This document shows positions 18,156 to 26,318 of a stretch of DNA of 64,000 nucleotides, in pieces. The translations under genes were made by a program, and so were the position numbers. Under the pieces are notes generated by a model, which was not told where the DNA came from, did no database searches, and saw only the letters and a list, made by a program, of their open reading frames with translations. Origin of the DNA: Chromatiaceae bacterium (GTDB lineage Bacteria; Pseudomonadota; Gammaproteobacteria; Chromatiales; Chromatiaceae); contig JAHEJD010000008.1 in assembly GCA_024639005.1 (NCBI GenBank), positions 1 through 64,000 of the forward strand, in the 5' to 3' direction. Each line of letters begins with the position of its first letter. Within the stretch, counting starts at the first letter, position 1.

Positions 18156-18596
18156 ATGGATCAAGACGACGGATTGGATATGGATTTGAGCAGCGGCATT
18201 GCCGCGTTCGAGTCAAAAAACTTCACCACGGCGACACGCCTGTTGGCGCCTTTGGCCGAAGAAGGGAATCCCGAGGCCCAGTATCGGATGGCGATCATGG
18301 CGCAAAACGGCCTCGGCATGGTCAGGAACGAGCCCATGGCGCTGCGGTACATGCAGGCTGCCGCGGAGGCCGGCCTCGGGCTGGCCCAGCATGGTCTCGG
18401 GTTTATGTACCTGCAGGGCGAGTGTGTCGATCAGGACGGCGCCAAGGCCTTGGCGTGGTTTAGCCGGGCCGCCGATCAGGGCCTGCAGGGGGCGATGACG
18501 ACGATTGGCATGATGTATCGCGAGGGCAACGCGGTCGAGCGTGATGAACAACAGGCGAAGGAATGGTTTCGCAAGGCAGGCTTCGAGGATTTTTGA
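18156..18596 (+). CDS. Sel1-like repeat protein (146 aa)
   Basis: Short Sel1 solenoid with about three repeats (NPEAQYRMAIMAQNGLGMVRN, LAQHGLGFMYLQGECVDQD, GAMTTIGMMYREGNAVERD). No signal peptide. CAGGAG lies about 11 bases before the ATG; a nearer ATG at 18146 opens a different, non-homologous frame. Related in type but not a close duplicate of the 208-aa Sel1 protein upstream. Confidence 0.85.
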   Translation: MDQDDGLDMDLSSGIAAFESKNFTTATRLLAPLAEEGNPEAQYRMAIMAQNGLGMVRNEPMALRYMQAAAEAGLGLAQHGLGFMYLQGECVDQDGAKALAWFSRAADQGLQGAMTTIGMMYREGNAVERDEQQAKEWFRKAGFEDF

Positions 18597-18652
18597 GCGG
18601 CGCCCCGACAGAAATGTGTCGAAGCGAGCATACCGGCGTCCACAGCAGCGAA

Positions 18653-19720
18653 CTAGTGCTCTCCGGGCGTCTCGCGACGCTTGCGTACCGCCTCGGCCAG
18701 GGTCTCCAGCAGCGGCTCGCTCTCTTGCCAGCCAAGGCAGGCGTCGGTGATGCTCTGGCCGTAGATCAGCCCATCGCTATCGCCGGCCAGGTCCTGTCGG
18801 CCGGCGACCAGATGGCTCTCGATCATTGCGCCGATGATGTTGCGATTCCCGCGCGCGATCTGGCGCGCGACGTCCTCGCCGACGTCGATCTGCTTATCGT
18901 GTTGCTTGCGGCTGTTGGCATGGCTGAAGTCGATCATCAGATTCGGTGTCAGTCGTGCGTCCAGCATCTGCTGCGTGGCCTCGGCCACAGATTCCGTGTC
19001 GTAGTTTGGGCGCCTGCCACCGCGCAGGATGACGTGGGTATCCGGATTCCCACTGGTGTTAAAAATTGCTGAATGACCGGCCTTGGTCAGCGATAGAAAG
19101 ACGTGCGGGCGTTCGGCCGCGCGCACCGCGTCGACCGCGATCCGCATGGTGCCATCGGTGCCGTTCTTGAAGCCGACGGGGCATGACAGCCCCGAGGCCA
19201 ATTCGCGGTGCCCCTGGCTTTCGGCGGTGCGTGCACCGATCGCGCCCCAGCTGATCAGGTCGGCGACGTACTGTGGGCTTATCAGATCTAGAAACTCGGT
19301 ACCGGCGGGCAACCCCAGGTTGTTGACCTGCAGCAGGAGCTCGCGGGCGCGATTGAGCCCCTTGTTGATCTGAAAGCTCTCGTCGAGGTCGGGGTCGTTG
19401 ATTAGGCCCTTCCAGCCGACGGTGGTGCGTGGCTTCTCGAAGTAGACGCGCATGACGATCAACAGGTCCTCTTCGAGGGGGGCGCGCACGCGGATCAGCT
19501 TGTTGGCATATTCGAGGGCGGCTTCCGGGTCGTGAACCGAACACGGGCCGACCACGACCAACAGGCGAGAGTCCTCGCGCGTGAGTATCCGGTGGATCGC
19601 CGTGCGTGTCTCGTAAACGGTTTGCGCCGCTCGTTCGGTAATCGGATGGCGCTCGTGCAAGTGCGCGGGCGACTCCACCTCTTGGATGGCGCGAATACGA
19701 AGGTCGTCTGTCTTTTGCAT
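18653..19720 (-). CDS. aroG: 3-deoxy-7-phosphoheptulonate synthase (DAHP synthase, class I AroFGH type)
   Basis: Condenses PEP and erythrose-4-phosphate, the first step of the shikimate pathway. 355 aa. Clear motifs include VVGPCSVHDPEAALEYA, RVYFEKPRTTVGWKGLINDP, PVGFKNGTDG and MIDFSHANSRK. The retained N-terminal extension is where feedback binding of an aromatic amino acid is expected. I cannot say which one, so the symbol stands for the family. A promoter candidate with a perfect -10 box lies just upstream. Confidence 0.96.
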   Translation of the reverse strand: MQKTDDLRIRAIQEVESPAHLHERHPITERAAQTVYETRTAIHRILTREDSRLLVVVGPCSVHDPEAALEYANKLIRVRAPLEEDLLIVMRVYFEKPRTTVGWKGLINDPDLDESFQINKGLNRARELLLQVNNLGLPAGTEFLDLISPQYVADLISWGAIGARTAESQGHRELASGLSCPVGFKNGTDGTMRIAVDAVRAAERPHVFLSLTKAGHSAIFNTSGNPDTHVILRGGRRPNYDTESVAEATQQMLDARLTPNLMIDFSHANSRKQHDKQIDVGEDVARQIARGNRNIIGAMIESHLVAGRQDLAGDSDGLIYGQSITDACLGWQESEPLLETLAEAVRKRRETPGEH

Positions 19721-19750
19721 TGCGTGATCTTGGGTTACGTTATGCTGACA

Positions 19751-19779
19751 ATTATAACGGCACCAGCCAGCTTCGCTAA
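19751..19779 (-). promoter_or_regulatory. Candidate promoter of the DAHP synthase gene
   Basis: On the minus strand TTAGCG and a perfect TATAAT are separated by 17 bases. The -10 box lies about 30 bases before the start codon. No TyrR or TrpR box is obvious. Confidence 0.45.
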
Positions 19780-19789
19780 TAGGATGACG

Positions 19790-20740
19790 CTAAGATGCCC
19801 TTTTTGCCCGACGCGCCAGCCAGACCTCCAGTCCCTGCGCATTCAGCTCGATATCCGAGGCAAAGATCTGCCTCACCTCGTCAGCCGGTAGACCGCTGTG
19901 GGTGCAGCCCGCGTCGACCAGCAATCTCTCAACTGCGGTCTTCAGGCGTGTGGTGCGTCCTGCGGCATCCCGTGCTTCCTCGGCCAGCGCGATAGCCACA
20001 TGCGCCCGGATGCTCTCGCGCAGCATGTCGACATGTGCCTGCGGCTGATCGATTTTACCGAAGTGTGTCACGCAGCAGGCTACCGGATTCATTCCCAGCA
20101 TGTGCTCGAGACTGGCGAACCAGGCGTCGGGATCGAAGGCTACTGGCGTCGTCGTTGCGACCAGCAGTGGCGCCGTGTCGCGAAACTCGGTGTAGGCAAG
20201 ACCAAATGTGTCGCCGGTATACAGGTAGGCGCTGCGGTGGTCGAATATGCAGCCATGATGGTTGGCATGTCCGGGGGTGTGCAGGAACTGCAGCGTTCGA
20301 CCACCGAGCTCGAAGGTCTGCCGATCGGCAGCGGCCAGGGTCCGGTCCGCCGGGATCGGTAAAAGTTCACCGAAATCACGTCGAAAGGCCTCTTCGCCAT
20401 ATACCGCGGTAGCCCCCGCCTGCAGTTTTCCGGGATCGATCATGTGCGCCTGCCCCTTCGGATGCACGATGAGTGTCGCCCCCGGGCAATCGCGCATCAG
20501 TTGACCGGAACCACCGGCATGATCGAGATGCACATGGGTCGGTATCACATAACGCACCTGCGTCAGGTCCGCGTCGATGGCCGCGATGGCCTCTTTTATC
20601 CGCGGCAGCGAATGTTGGGTGCCCGTGTCGATGATCGCGAGTTCGCCGTTATCTTCGACCAGATAGCACGCGGCGTGCCGAGGGCGGTAGAGTCCGGTAT
20701 CGATCTGGTAGCTGTTGTAGCCAAGCGCCTCTGCCATCAT
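19790..20740 (-). CDS. MBL-fold metallo-hydrolase
   Basis: 316 aa. The HxHxDH zinc motif reads THVHLDHAGG, followed by the HTPGHANHHG histidine and TGDTFG aspartate, giving a full binuclear metal site. The C-terminal ~90 residues are helical and contain no recognised domain. Substrate unknown; glyoxalase II-like or other hydrolase activity is possible. Two adjacent ATGs follow GAGGA; I chose the first. 69 bases upstream of the DAHP synthase gene on the same strand. Confidence 0.9.
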   Translation of the reverse strand: MMAEALGYNSYQIDTGLYRPRHAACYLVEDNGELAIIDTGTQHSLPRIKEAIAAIDADLTQVRYVIPTHVHLDHAGGSGQLMRDCPGATLIVHPKGQAHMIDPGKLQAGATAVYGEEAFRRDFGELLPIPADRTLAAADRQTFELGGRTLQFLHTPGHANHHGCIFDHRSAYLYTGDTFGLAYTEFRDTAPLLVATTTPVAFDPDAWFASLEHMLGMNPVACCVTHFGKIDQPQAHVDMLRESIRAHVAIALAEEARDAAGRTTRLKTAVERLLVDAGCTHSGLPADEVRQIFASDIELNAQGLEVWLARRAKRAS

Positions 20741-20781
20741 CGGTGTCCTCAGAAATCCGAGTGCCAATAACGAGTATAGGG

Positions 20782-20958
20782 ATGTCGCGACCAGACCAAC
20801 ATTGGTTAGCTGTAGGCTTTGTATTGCTGGCGCTGGCTAGCATCGCAGGTTTGGCGCTGCTGGTGAGCGGGTATTGGCGGGTGGCCAGCGAGGCGCTGGG
20901 TCTGATAATCGGTGGCGCGCTGGTGGTTGTTTTTTGGCTGGGTCTGCGTCACCGGTGA
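20782..20958 (+). CDS. Small two-helix membrane protein, function unknown
   Basis: 58 aa from the ATG (MSRPDQHWLAVGFVLLALAS). Two hydrophobic segments (about 9-28 and 34-52) are separated by GYWRVASEA, with a basic C-terminus (LGLRHR). The track start is a GTG 13 codons upstream. AGGG directly abuts the ATG, so the start is uncertain. Divergent from the MBL gene. Amino-acid pattern and codon use look genuine. Confidence 0.5.
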   Translation: MSRPDQHWLAVGFVLLALASIAGLALLVSGYWRVASEALGLIIGGALVVVFWLGLRHR

Positions 20959-21030
20959 CGCATTGTGCGGGCCGTTTACTGCTGCTGTCTCGGCGTGGCT
21001 GTTCACATAACGTTATTGCCGCGAAGCCAC

Positions 21031-21576
21031 TCACTGGGCGGTAGTTGGCTCTTCCACCTGCGTCTTTAATGTCTTGAGCCCCTTGTCGTAGGCGGTACCA
21101 ATCATGCTGTCGAGCATGAGGCCAACATAGCGGCCGAATACATCCCAGCCGAAGTCGGTATCGAACTGCCATCGCAGGCGCGTTGACGCGCCGTCAGGTT
21201 CTAACAAAAAGGTCGCACGGCCGTCGCCCTTGTCGCCGAACTCCAGCTCCATGTCGACACGCTGGTTGGAGACACTGGCGGTGATTTCTTGGCTGCCGCG
21301 TCCGACCTGTTGGTCGCCGCTCTGCCAGACCATGCGCGAGCCGACGCCCTGCTCTGGACCCTCGAAGCGATACTCGGTCTGCGGGTCGATATCCGACCAA
21401 GGCGACCAGGCGTGGAACGCGCGCATCCCGTTGATGTACGGAAAGATTGTTTCAGCCTGGGCATCGATGACAATGCTGCGCTCGACTCTCGCGGAGGACG
21501 GCAGAAGCATGCCGATCACTGCGAGCAGGATCAACAGGACCAGCAATACGCGGAAAATCAAGCGGGCCAGGGCCAT
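21031..21576 (-). CDS. SRPBCC-family membrane-anchored protein
   Basis: 181 aa. An N-terminal hydrophobic anchor (LIFRVLLVLLILLAVIGMLL) is followed by a START/polyketide-cyclase-like domain (VERSIVIDAQAETIFPYINGMRAFHAWSPW...). Family members bind hydrophobic ligands; no specific function can be assigned. The domain would face the periplasm. Same strand as the histidine phosphatase, 61 bases downstream of it. Confidence 0.88.
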   Translation of the reverse strand: MALARLIFRVLLVLLILLAVIGMLLPSSARVERSIVIDAQAETIFPYINGMRAFHAWSPWSDIDPQTEYRFEGPEQGVGSRMVWQSGDQQVGRGSQEITASVSNQRVDMELEFGDKGDGRATFLLEPDGASTRLRWQFDTDFGWDVFGRYVGLMLDSMIGTAYDKGLKTLKTQVEEPTTAQ

Positions 21577-21637
21577 GGTGTTGTCTCAACGTCAGGAAAT
21601 CGGCGCTCACCGCAGTAGGTGCCATCCAACCGATAGC

Positions 21638-22246
21638 TTACAACCTCGGCCGCCAGTTGTGCACAACCAGCCGTGGACCCAGCCAATCCTGAGCGAAACG
21701 TGAGATCCCTGCATAACCAACGTCCGTACGGTACCAAGTGGCGGCCGGCGCCTGGGTGATATGTCCCAGCGTGGCGCGAATGACGCCGGCATGGGCAACC
21801 ACCAGCAGGTGTTGGCCGGGCTGGGTGTCGATCAGGCGATCGAACACGTCATGGACGCGTCGGCCGAAGTCATACAGCGGCTCTGCGCCCGGCGGCCGGT
21901 TGTTGACTGGATCGCGGTGGAAGGCCTCATATTCCTCCTTGCGCTCTATCATGAGCTGCTCGCGCACCGCACCCTCCCAGCTGCCGAATCCCACCTCGCG
22001 CAGGTCATGCTCCAACTGCAGAGGGATACCGCGTTCGCTCGCCAGCCACTCGGCGAACTCGACACAGCGTCGCATGGGCGAACTGACGATCAGCCGCCAG
22101 CCGTCGATTTCCGCCACCGCTTCCCGCATCTGCTGCCAGCCCTTCTCGGACAGCGGGTCGTCGACGCCGTTGCCACGGTAACGATTGCCGCCGCTGGGTT
22201 CGCCGTGTCGCAGGTAGTCCAAGACCGTCAATTTGTTACGCTGCAT
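21638..22246 (-). CDS. Histidine phosphatase family protein
   Basis: 202 aa phosphoglycerate-mutase-like fold. The phospho-accepting His sits in LRHGEP, with R in SSPMRRCVEFA and the second His in VVAHAGVIRA. The general shape fits alpha-ribazole phosphatase (CobC) or a broad small-molecule phosphatase. No cobalamin genes lie nearby, so the substrate is left open. Confidence 0.88.
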   Translation of the reverse strand: MQRNKLTVLDYLRHGEPSGGNRYRGNGVDDPLSEKGWQQMREAVAEIDGWRLIVSSPMRRCVEFAEWLASERGIPLQLEHDLREVGFGSWEGAVREQLMIERKEEYEAFHRDPVNNRPPGAEPLYDFGRRVHDVFDRLIDTQPGQHLLVVAHAGVIRATLGHITQAPAATWYRTDVGYAGISRFAQDWLGPRLVVHNWRPRL

Positions 22247-22315
22247 TGGGGATTAGGTCGCCGCGGGCCTTTTGCTAGACTCGCCTGAGCGTACACCGTT
22301 GGGCACAATTGGGAA

Positions 22316-22624
22316 ATGAAACGGAAGAAATACATTGGGATAGACAAAGATCCACTGGGAGCGATGAACACCACCGGCAACATTATTCGCGATGCCTGGC
22401 TGTTCGGATTGATCCCCGAGACCGAGACATGTGAAGGCTGGACGGTGCAGGGCGTCAATGCCCTGTACGAGAAGGTTACGCAGGAATGGGGTAAGTATGG
22501 TCACATGGTGTCCAATCTGCCGCCCGAGCTGACCTTGAGGCATCGGGAGATCTACGATGCGGCCATCGCCCGGGCGCGAGAACTCGGTTGGGATCCGGAT
22601 GCGGGTTTGGATGGCGATAGATGA
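22316..22624 (+). CDS. Conserved-looking hypothetical protein (102 aa)
   Basis: Not assigned to a family. Soluble, with strongly patterned sequence (MKRKKYIGIDKDPLGAMNTTG, IIRDAWLFGLIPETETCEGW, LRHREIYDAAIARARELGWDPDAG). No metal or nucleotide motif and no signal peptide. GC-rich third positions and good codon use support expression. First of three tandem same-strand genes with short spacers. Confidence 0.75.
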   Translation: MKRKKYIGIDKDPLGAMNTTGNIIRDAWLFGLIPETETCEGWTVQGVNALYEKVTQEWGKYGHMVSNLPPELTLRHREIYDAAIARARELGWDPDAGLDGDR

Positions 22625-22645
22625 AATGACACACACGCGCGGAAC

Positions 22646-22867
22646 ATGGTCAGGATTGAGCGCGCCACCTTTTTTCGGCCGGATGAGATCGCTCGCGAGG
22701 ATATCCACGTTCTGGCTGCACTGTTCAATCGGTGCCGCCTGCTGTTTTCGCGCTCCGATTATGCACATGTCTTCGTGCCGGTCCGCACGATGCAGCTGCA
22801 GGCCGTGATCGATGCGCAATTGTGCCAGCCTGAGATGCTTGCGTGTCTTATCCACGCGCCGGGCTAA
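22646..22867 (+). CDS. Hypothetical protein (73 aa)
   Basis: Small protein reading MVRIERATFFRPDEIAREDI...HVFVPVRTMQLQAVIDAQ. Codon third positions are GC-rich as in neighbouring genes. It fits exactly between two other genes (21 bases after one stop, 5 before the next start), so I think it is real. No recognised domain. The ribosome binding site is weak. Confidence 0.6.
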   Translation: MVRIERATFFRPDEIAREDIHVLAALFNRCRLLFSRSDYAHVFVPVRTMQLQAVIDAQLCQPEMLACLIHAPG

Positions 22868-22872
22868 AGGGC

Positions 22873-23565
22873 ATGAGGCCGGGCGCTTATTGGTTGCTCT
22901 TGTGGGCGTTGCTCACCCCAGGACCGCAGTGCGCGGCTGCCGAGACGACGCAAGGCAGCTGGCAGTTGCAGATCAGCGGACACCATAGTTTCGTCTTCGG
23001 CGAAACCGGCTTCGGCGGCGGCGTCCGCATACCCTGGGAGGTGGTGATCCAGTTTCAGGTTCGCGATGGCGACTATCTGCTCGGTAGCGGCAGCGCCCGT
23101 TGGCTGGATCGCGTGGAAGGACTCTCGAACCCGCCAGGCTGGTTCCGCTGTCGGCAGGTCGCCGGTACCTACCTCGACAGCAACCTGACGCTGCACCAGA
23201 CCCCGCGTGTACGCTTCGCCGCCTTCCCGGTCGGAGGTCGCCTGACGCAGGGGCGCGTCCGGCTGCAGCCGGGTTACCAGCCGCCGGGCAACTATCTGGC
23301 CGTCACCTACGAGTGCGTCGACGAAGGCGTCCGTGCGGAAAACTGGTTCGCACTCGCCGAACGGGGCAAGCAGGTGCTCGGCAAACGCCAGGATGTCGAG
23401 ACGAGGCGTGACCCCGAGCGGCAGGTGGCACGGGTGAGGGAGGTCGCCGCGTTGCCCCCGGAGAGGAGCATTGAACTGCCGCTGGAGGATGGCTGGACTT
23501 TCTCTCAGGGGGGCGCGGACGACGGCAGCGCGGTCAGCTTTCGGCTGCAGCGCCTGGATGACTGA
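22873..23565 (+). CDS. Exported protein of unknown function (230 aa)
   Basis: A signal peptide (MRPGAYWLLLWALLTPGPQCAAA) is followed by a beta-rich mature part (GSWQLQISGHHSFVFGETG..., VVIQFQVRDGDYLLGSGSARW). One conserved-looking Cys pair is visible (FRCRQ and YECVD), which could form a disulfide in the periplasm. AAAGG precedes the ATG chosen here; the track ORF starts 10 codons earlier. Last of three tandem unknown genes; its 3' end overlaps the convergent methyltransferase gene by 32 bases. Confidence 0.75.
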   Translation: MRPGAYWLLLWALLTPGPQCAAAETTQGSWQLQISGHHSFVFGETGFGGGVRIPWEVVIQFQVRDGDYLLGSGSARWLDRVEGLSNPPGWFRCRQVAGTYLDSNLTLHQTPRVRFAAFPVGGRLTQGRVRLQPGYQPPGNYLAVTYECVDEGVRAENWFALAERGKQVLGKRQDVETRRDPERQVARVREVAALPPERSIELPLEDGWTFSQGGADDGSAVSFRLQRLDD

Positions 23566-24130
23566 ATGCATGTCTCGCCAGGCGTTCGACGAGATAGAGT
23601 ATCGGTCCAGGTGAGTCGTGCCTGACCACCCGACATTGATGGCCGCGTTGCGCCAGCCACGCATCTAGCGCGGCAACCTCGGCGCCGCCGCCGGGGTGCC
23701 CGCGATAGGCCAGCAATGAGATCAGACCACCAGCGCGCAGAATGGACAGCGCCTGACTCAGCGCGAGTACCGTCGTCTCCGGGCGTGTGACCAGTGACTT
23801 GTCGAATCCTGGCAGATAACCCAGGTTGAACATCACCGCCGCAACCTTGCCCGGCCAGTCGACCGGCAGCGCAGCGACCATGTGTTCATGCCCGCATAGG
23901 CGCAGACTAACCCGGTGCACAAGCCCGGCGCCCGCCAGACGTGCCTGAGCCTGTCGCAGCGCGGTGGCTTGGACGTCGAAACCCATCACCTGACCCTCAG
24001 TGCCGACCTGTTGCGCCAGAAAAAGCAGATCGTGACCATTGCCGACCGTGGCATCGATCGCCAGATCGCCGGCCTGCACTATGCCGGAGAGGGCCTGTTG
24101 GGCCACGCCGGTGAGCGGCCGATTCCTCAT
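23534..24130 (-). CDS. mnmM: PF06962-type methyltransferase (MnmM/YtqB-like tRNA U34 methylase candidate)
   Basis: 198 aa class I SAM methyltransferase. DATVGNGHDLLFLAQQVG is the SAM-binding signature of the rRNA_methylase/YtqB family, and FNLGYLPGFDK followed by RPETTVLAL is its second hallmark. In Gram-positive bacteria YtqB (MnmM) methylates nm5(s2)U34 of tRNA to mnm5(s2)U. I start it at MRNRPLTGVAQQ, 43 codons inside the track ORF, because this ATG overlaps the stop of the preceding oxidoreductase gene as ATGA. That partner resembles the oxidase half of MnmC, which supports a joint role in U34 modification. Confidence 0.8.
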   Translation of the reverse strand: MRNRPLTGVAQQALSGIVQAGDLAIDATVGNGHDLLFLAQQVGTEGQVMGFDVQATALRQAQARLAGAGLVHRVSLRLCGHEHMVAALPVDWPGKVAAVMFNLGYLPGFDKSLVTRPETTVLALSQALSILRAGGLISLLAYRGHPGGGAEVAALDAWLAQRGHQCRVVRHDSPGPILYLVERLARHAFSHPGAAAES

Positions 24131-25182
24131 CTGCAGCGTCGGATGTCCGCCTCGGCGGGCAGGGGTGCCGCGCGAATCAGATGATCGGCGAGACACCGGG
24201 TATACCAAGGTATGGTCAGCGCACCCCGCGCACCGAAGCCGTTGCAGACCCAGAGGCACGGGAATTGCGGGTGTCGGCCGAGCAGCGGATAGCGATCGCG
24301 CGTGGCGGGGCGCAGGCCGGCCTGATGCGCGACCACCCGGAATTGTGCCCCCGGCAGCAGCCTCTCCAGCCCGCGCAACAGCTCCTGCTTGCCGCCGCTG
24401 GTGGGTTTGTCATCGATTAACTTGTGGTCGTGTGTGGCGCCGAGGCGGATCTCACCGTTCGTAAGCGGCACCAGCCAATGGGCTCCGTTGACAATGTAAC
24501 CGAGCCGCCGGTCCGCGATCTGCAGATTCAGTATCTCGCCCTTGACCGGCGCCAACGGCAGCCAGTCGAACCAAGGATTGAGGCGCACTCGCGCACCGTC
24601 GCAGAAGACCAACCGGTCCGCGCGCAGGCCGGCCGCTGCCACCCCATCCGCGGTGGGCTCAATCTCCCGATAATCGAGGGTGTGCTCGTGGAGGGCGCCG
24701 TGATGCGTCAGCCAACGACGCAGATGGTGCAGCAACTGTGGCATATCGACATACCCGGTGCGGTGCTGGACAAAACCGCCGTAGGGTGACGAGACGGGTT
24801 CCGGACACTGGTCGCTGTCGAAGCGCTCCCCGAGCAGATCGCGATTGGCCGGATCCTCAGAAACGCGGTTGTAGAAGCGTTGCTGCCCAGGGGATCGGAA
24901 TAGGCGCAGCATAGGGCAGGTGTGCAGCAAACGTCGTTGTAGGCGATGCTGTAAATCCGCATACCAGCGATCCGAGAGGCCCAGCCAGTCGTCCAGTTGT
25001 GGCCTGCGGCTGTAGCGCATCCCGGCCAACGGATTGATGAGACCCGCGGCAACGCGGGAAGAGGCAGTTAAATGCCCGTCGTCTATTACGCAAACCTGCT
25101 GGCCGGCCTCGATAAGTTGCCAGGCCAGGGCGCTGCCGGCGAGCCCCTGGCCCAGGATCAGGGTGTCGAAACGCTGCGACAT
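24127..25182 (-). CDS. FAD-dependent oxidoreductase, MnmC(o)-like (DAO family)
   Basis: 351 aa D-amino-acid-oxidase-fold flavoprotein. The N-terminal FAD motif is LILGQGLAGSALAWQL. ASSRVAAGLINPLAGMRY matches the segment after the FAD site in MnmC oxidase domains, and the C-terminal GFGARGALTIPWYTRCLADHL fits their GxRG region. MnmC(o) converts cmnm5U34 to nm5U34 in tRNA. Here the oxidase is a separate protein, and its stop codon overlaps the MnmM-like methyltransferase start (ATGA). Alternatively another DAO enzyme; the MnmC(o) reading rests on motifs plus the partner. Confidence 0.75.
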   Translation of the reverse strand: MSQRFDTLILGQGLAGSALAWQLIEAGQQVCVIDDGHLTASSRVAAGLINPLAGMRYSRRPQLDDWLGLSDRWYADLQHRLQRRLLHTCPMLRLFRSPGQQRFYNRVSEDPANRDLLGERFDSDQCPEPVSSPYGGFVQHRTGYVDMPQLLHHLRRWLTHHGALHEHTLDYREIEPTADGVAAAGLRADRLVFCDGARVRLNPWFDWLPLAPVKGEILNLQIADRRLGYIVNGAHWLVPLTNGEIRLGATHDHKLIDDKPTSGGKQELLRGLERLLPGAQFRVVAHQAGLRPATRDRYPLLGRHPQFPCLWVCNGFGARGALTIPWYTRCLADHLIRAAPLPAEADIRRCR

Positions 25183-25226
25183 GGGGCCATTCTCGCACGT
25201 CGCGGATCAAACGCCGCGCCAAGGCT

Positions 25227-26009
25227 TCACCCGGTCGCGCGGGCCGGATCGCGATGCCCCAGCGGGCGCTGGATGGGGTCCTGCAGCGCACGCAGGATGT
25301 TGCCGCGCGCCAGCTCGGCGATCTGCTTGCGGGAGTGACCCTGCAATACGATAGGCTCGCCAAATACGACATGGACTGCGGTTCGCCGGCGTAGGATCAA
25401 GCCACGCAGGTTTTCGCCGAGCGATTGCTGATCCGTGTAGGGGGCTGTAGGGTCGTGCTCACCGTCGATGTGGTAGCGCAGCGCGACCGCAACGACGTCT
25501 GTGCCGGTGTCCAGTGCGGCGCCGAACAGGCGCGAGAAAAAGGGTCGCACCTCACGCCCATCGGTCGTCGTCCCCTCAGGAAACAAGGTCAGAATGCGTT
25601 TTTCGCGCAGTCGCTGGGCAATCTGTTCGCTGATCGCGCCGGCCTCCCCGTGACCGCGACGGATGAACAGGGTTCCGGAGCGGGCGGCAAGCCAGCCGAT
25701 CAGCGGCCACTCGCGGATCTCGTGCTTGGACAGGAAATCGGTATGGGTCAGCCCGCCGAGCACGACGATGTCGAGCCAGGAGACGTGATTGCTTACCAGG
25801 AGTACCGGCGCCTGCGGACGATATCCCGCGACCGTGATCTGTACGCCGAGGACATCGGCCAGGCGGTTGTGCCACCAGGACGTGATGTCGGGATGAGTTC
25901 GCATTTCACCGGTGGCCTGGCGAGTCACGATGACCGGCGTCAGAAGCACTCCGAGCAACACATGAAGCACTAGCCGCAGCCCGCGCCATAGCACCCGGAG
26001 ATACGTCAT
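25227..26009 (-). CDS. plsC: Lysophospholipid acyltransferase (PlsC-like)
   Basis: 260 aa membrane-associated enzyme expected to acylate lysophosphatidic acid or a related lysolipid. The HX4D catalytic motif is NHVSWLD and the substrate motif is FPEGTTTDG. A hydrophobic N-terminal segment (LRLVLHVLLGVLLTPVIV) anchors it. The start chosen is MTYLRVLW; the 83-residue extension of the track runs through intergenic sequence. It precedes the flavin oxidoreductase on the same strand by 44 bases. An ornithine-lipid OlsA role cannot be excluded. Confidence 0.9.
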   Translation of the reverse strand: MTYLRVLWRGLRLVLHVLLGVLLTPVIVTRQATGEMRTHPDITSWWHNRLADVLGVQITVAGYRPQAPVLLVSNHVSWLDIVVLGGLTHTDFLSKHEIREWPLIGWLAARSGTLFIRRGHGEAGAISEQIAQRLREKRILTLFPEGTTTDGREVRPFFSRLFGAALDTGTDVVAVALRYHIDGEHDPTAPYTDQQSLGENLRGLILRRRTAVHVVFGEPIVLQGHSRKQIAELARGNILRALQDPIQRPLGHRDPARATG

Positions 26010-26318
26010 TCGGTGGCCTTTGTTCCCGCGATCGTCGTCGCGTCGATTATAGAACGCATCGATTGCGAGAGCATTCGCCCGCAGCGCGAATCGCCAGCGA
26101 TGCGACGCTGCCGGTCCTTGAATGCCGAGCGCCGCCAGCCTAATTCCGGCCACAGAACAGGGTCTTTCTTCACCGCAGCGGCCGTTCGCGGAAGAAATTG
26201 TGGGAATTTCGAGGCTGCGAGCGTGTATTGTTGCGAAGGTCCGCGGGAAAACCCGCAAACGCCCCGGTCCGGTGCGCTAGACTATTGAGCTGTCGGACAA
26301 AAAATTAGGTTGCTTGAC
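26010..26318. promoter_or_regulatory. Divergent plsC-like/dxs intergenic region
   Basis: No gene seen. On the minus strand a perfect TATAAT (26046-26051) lies 37 bases before the acyltransferase start but lacks a good -35 box. On the plus strand, a small perfect hairpin GCGGG-AAAA-CCCGC (26243-26256) and TAGACT near 26278 lie ahead of dxs. The dxs promoter is not resolved. Confidence 0.3.

Noticed and set aside
18092-18463. 123-aa ORF starting at an ATG close to GGAG before the second Sel1 gene
   Set aside because: Different frame over a clear Sel1-repeat protein; sequence is Arg/Gly-rich without domain.
22253-22855. 200-aa minus ORF opposite the unknown three-gene cluster
   Set aside because: The plus-strand frames have better codon use, spacing and protein character; the minus frame looks like a shadow.
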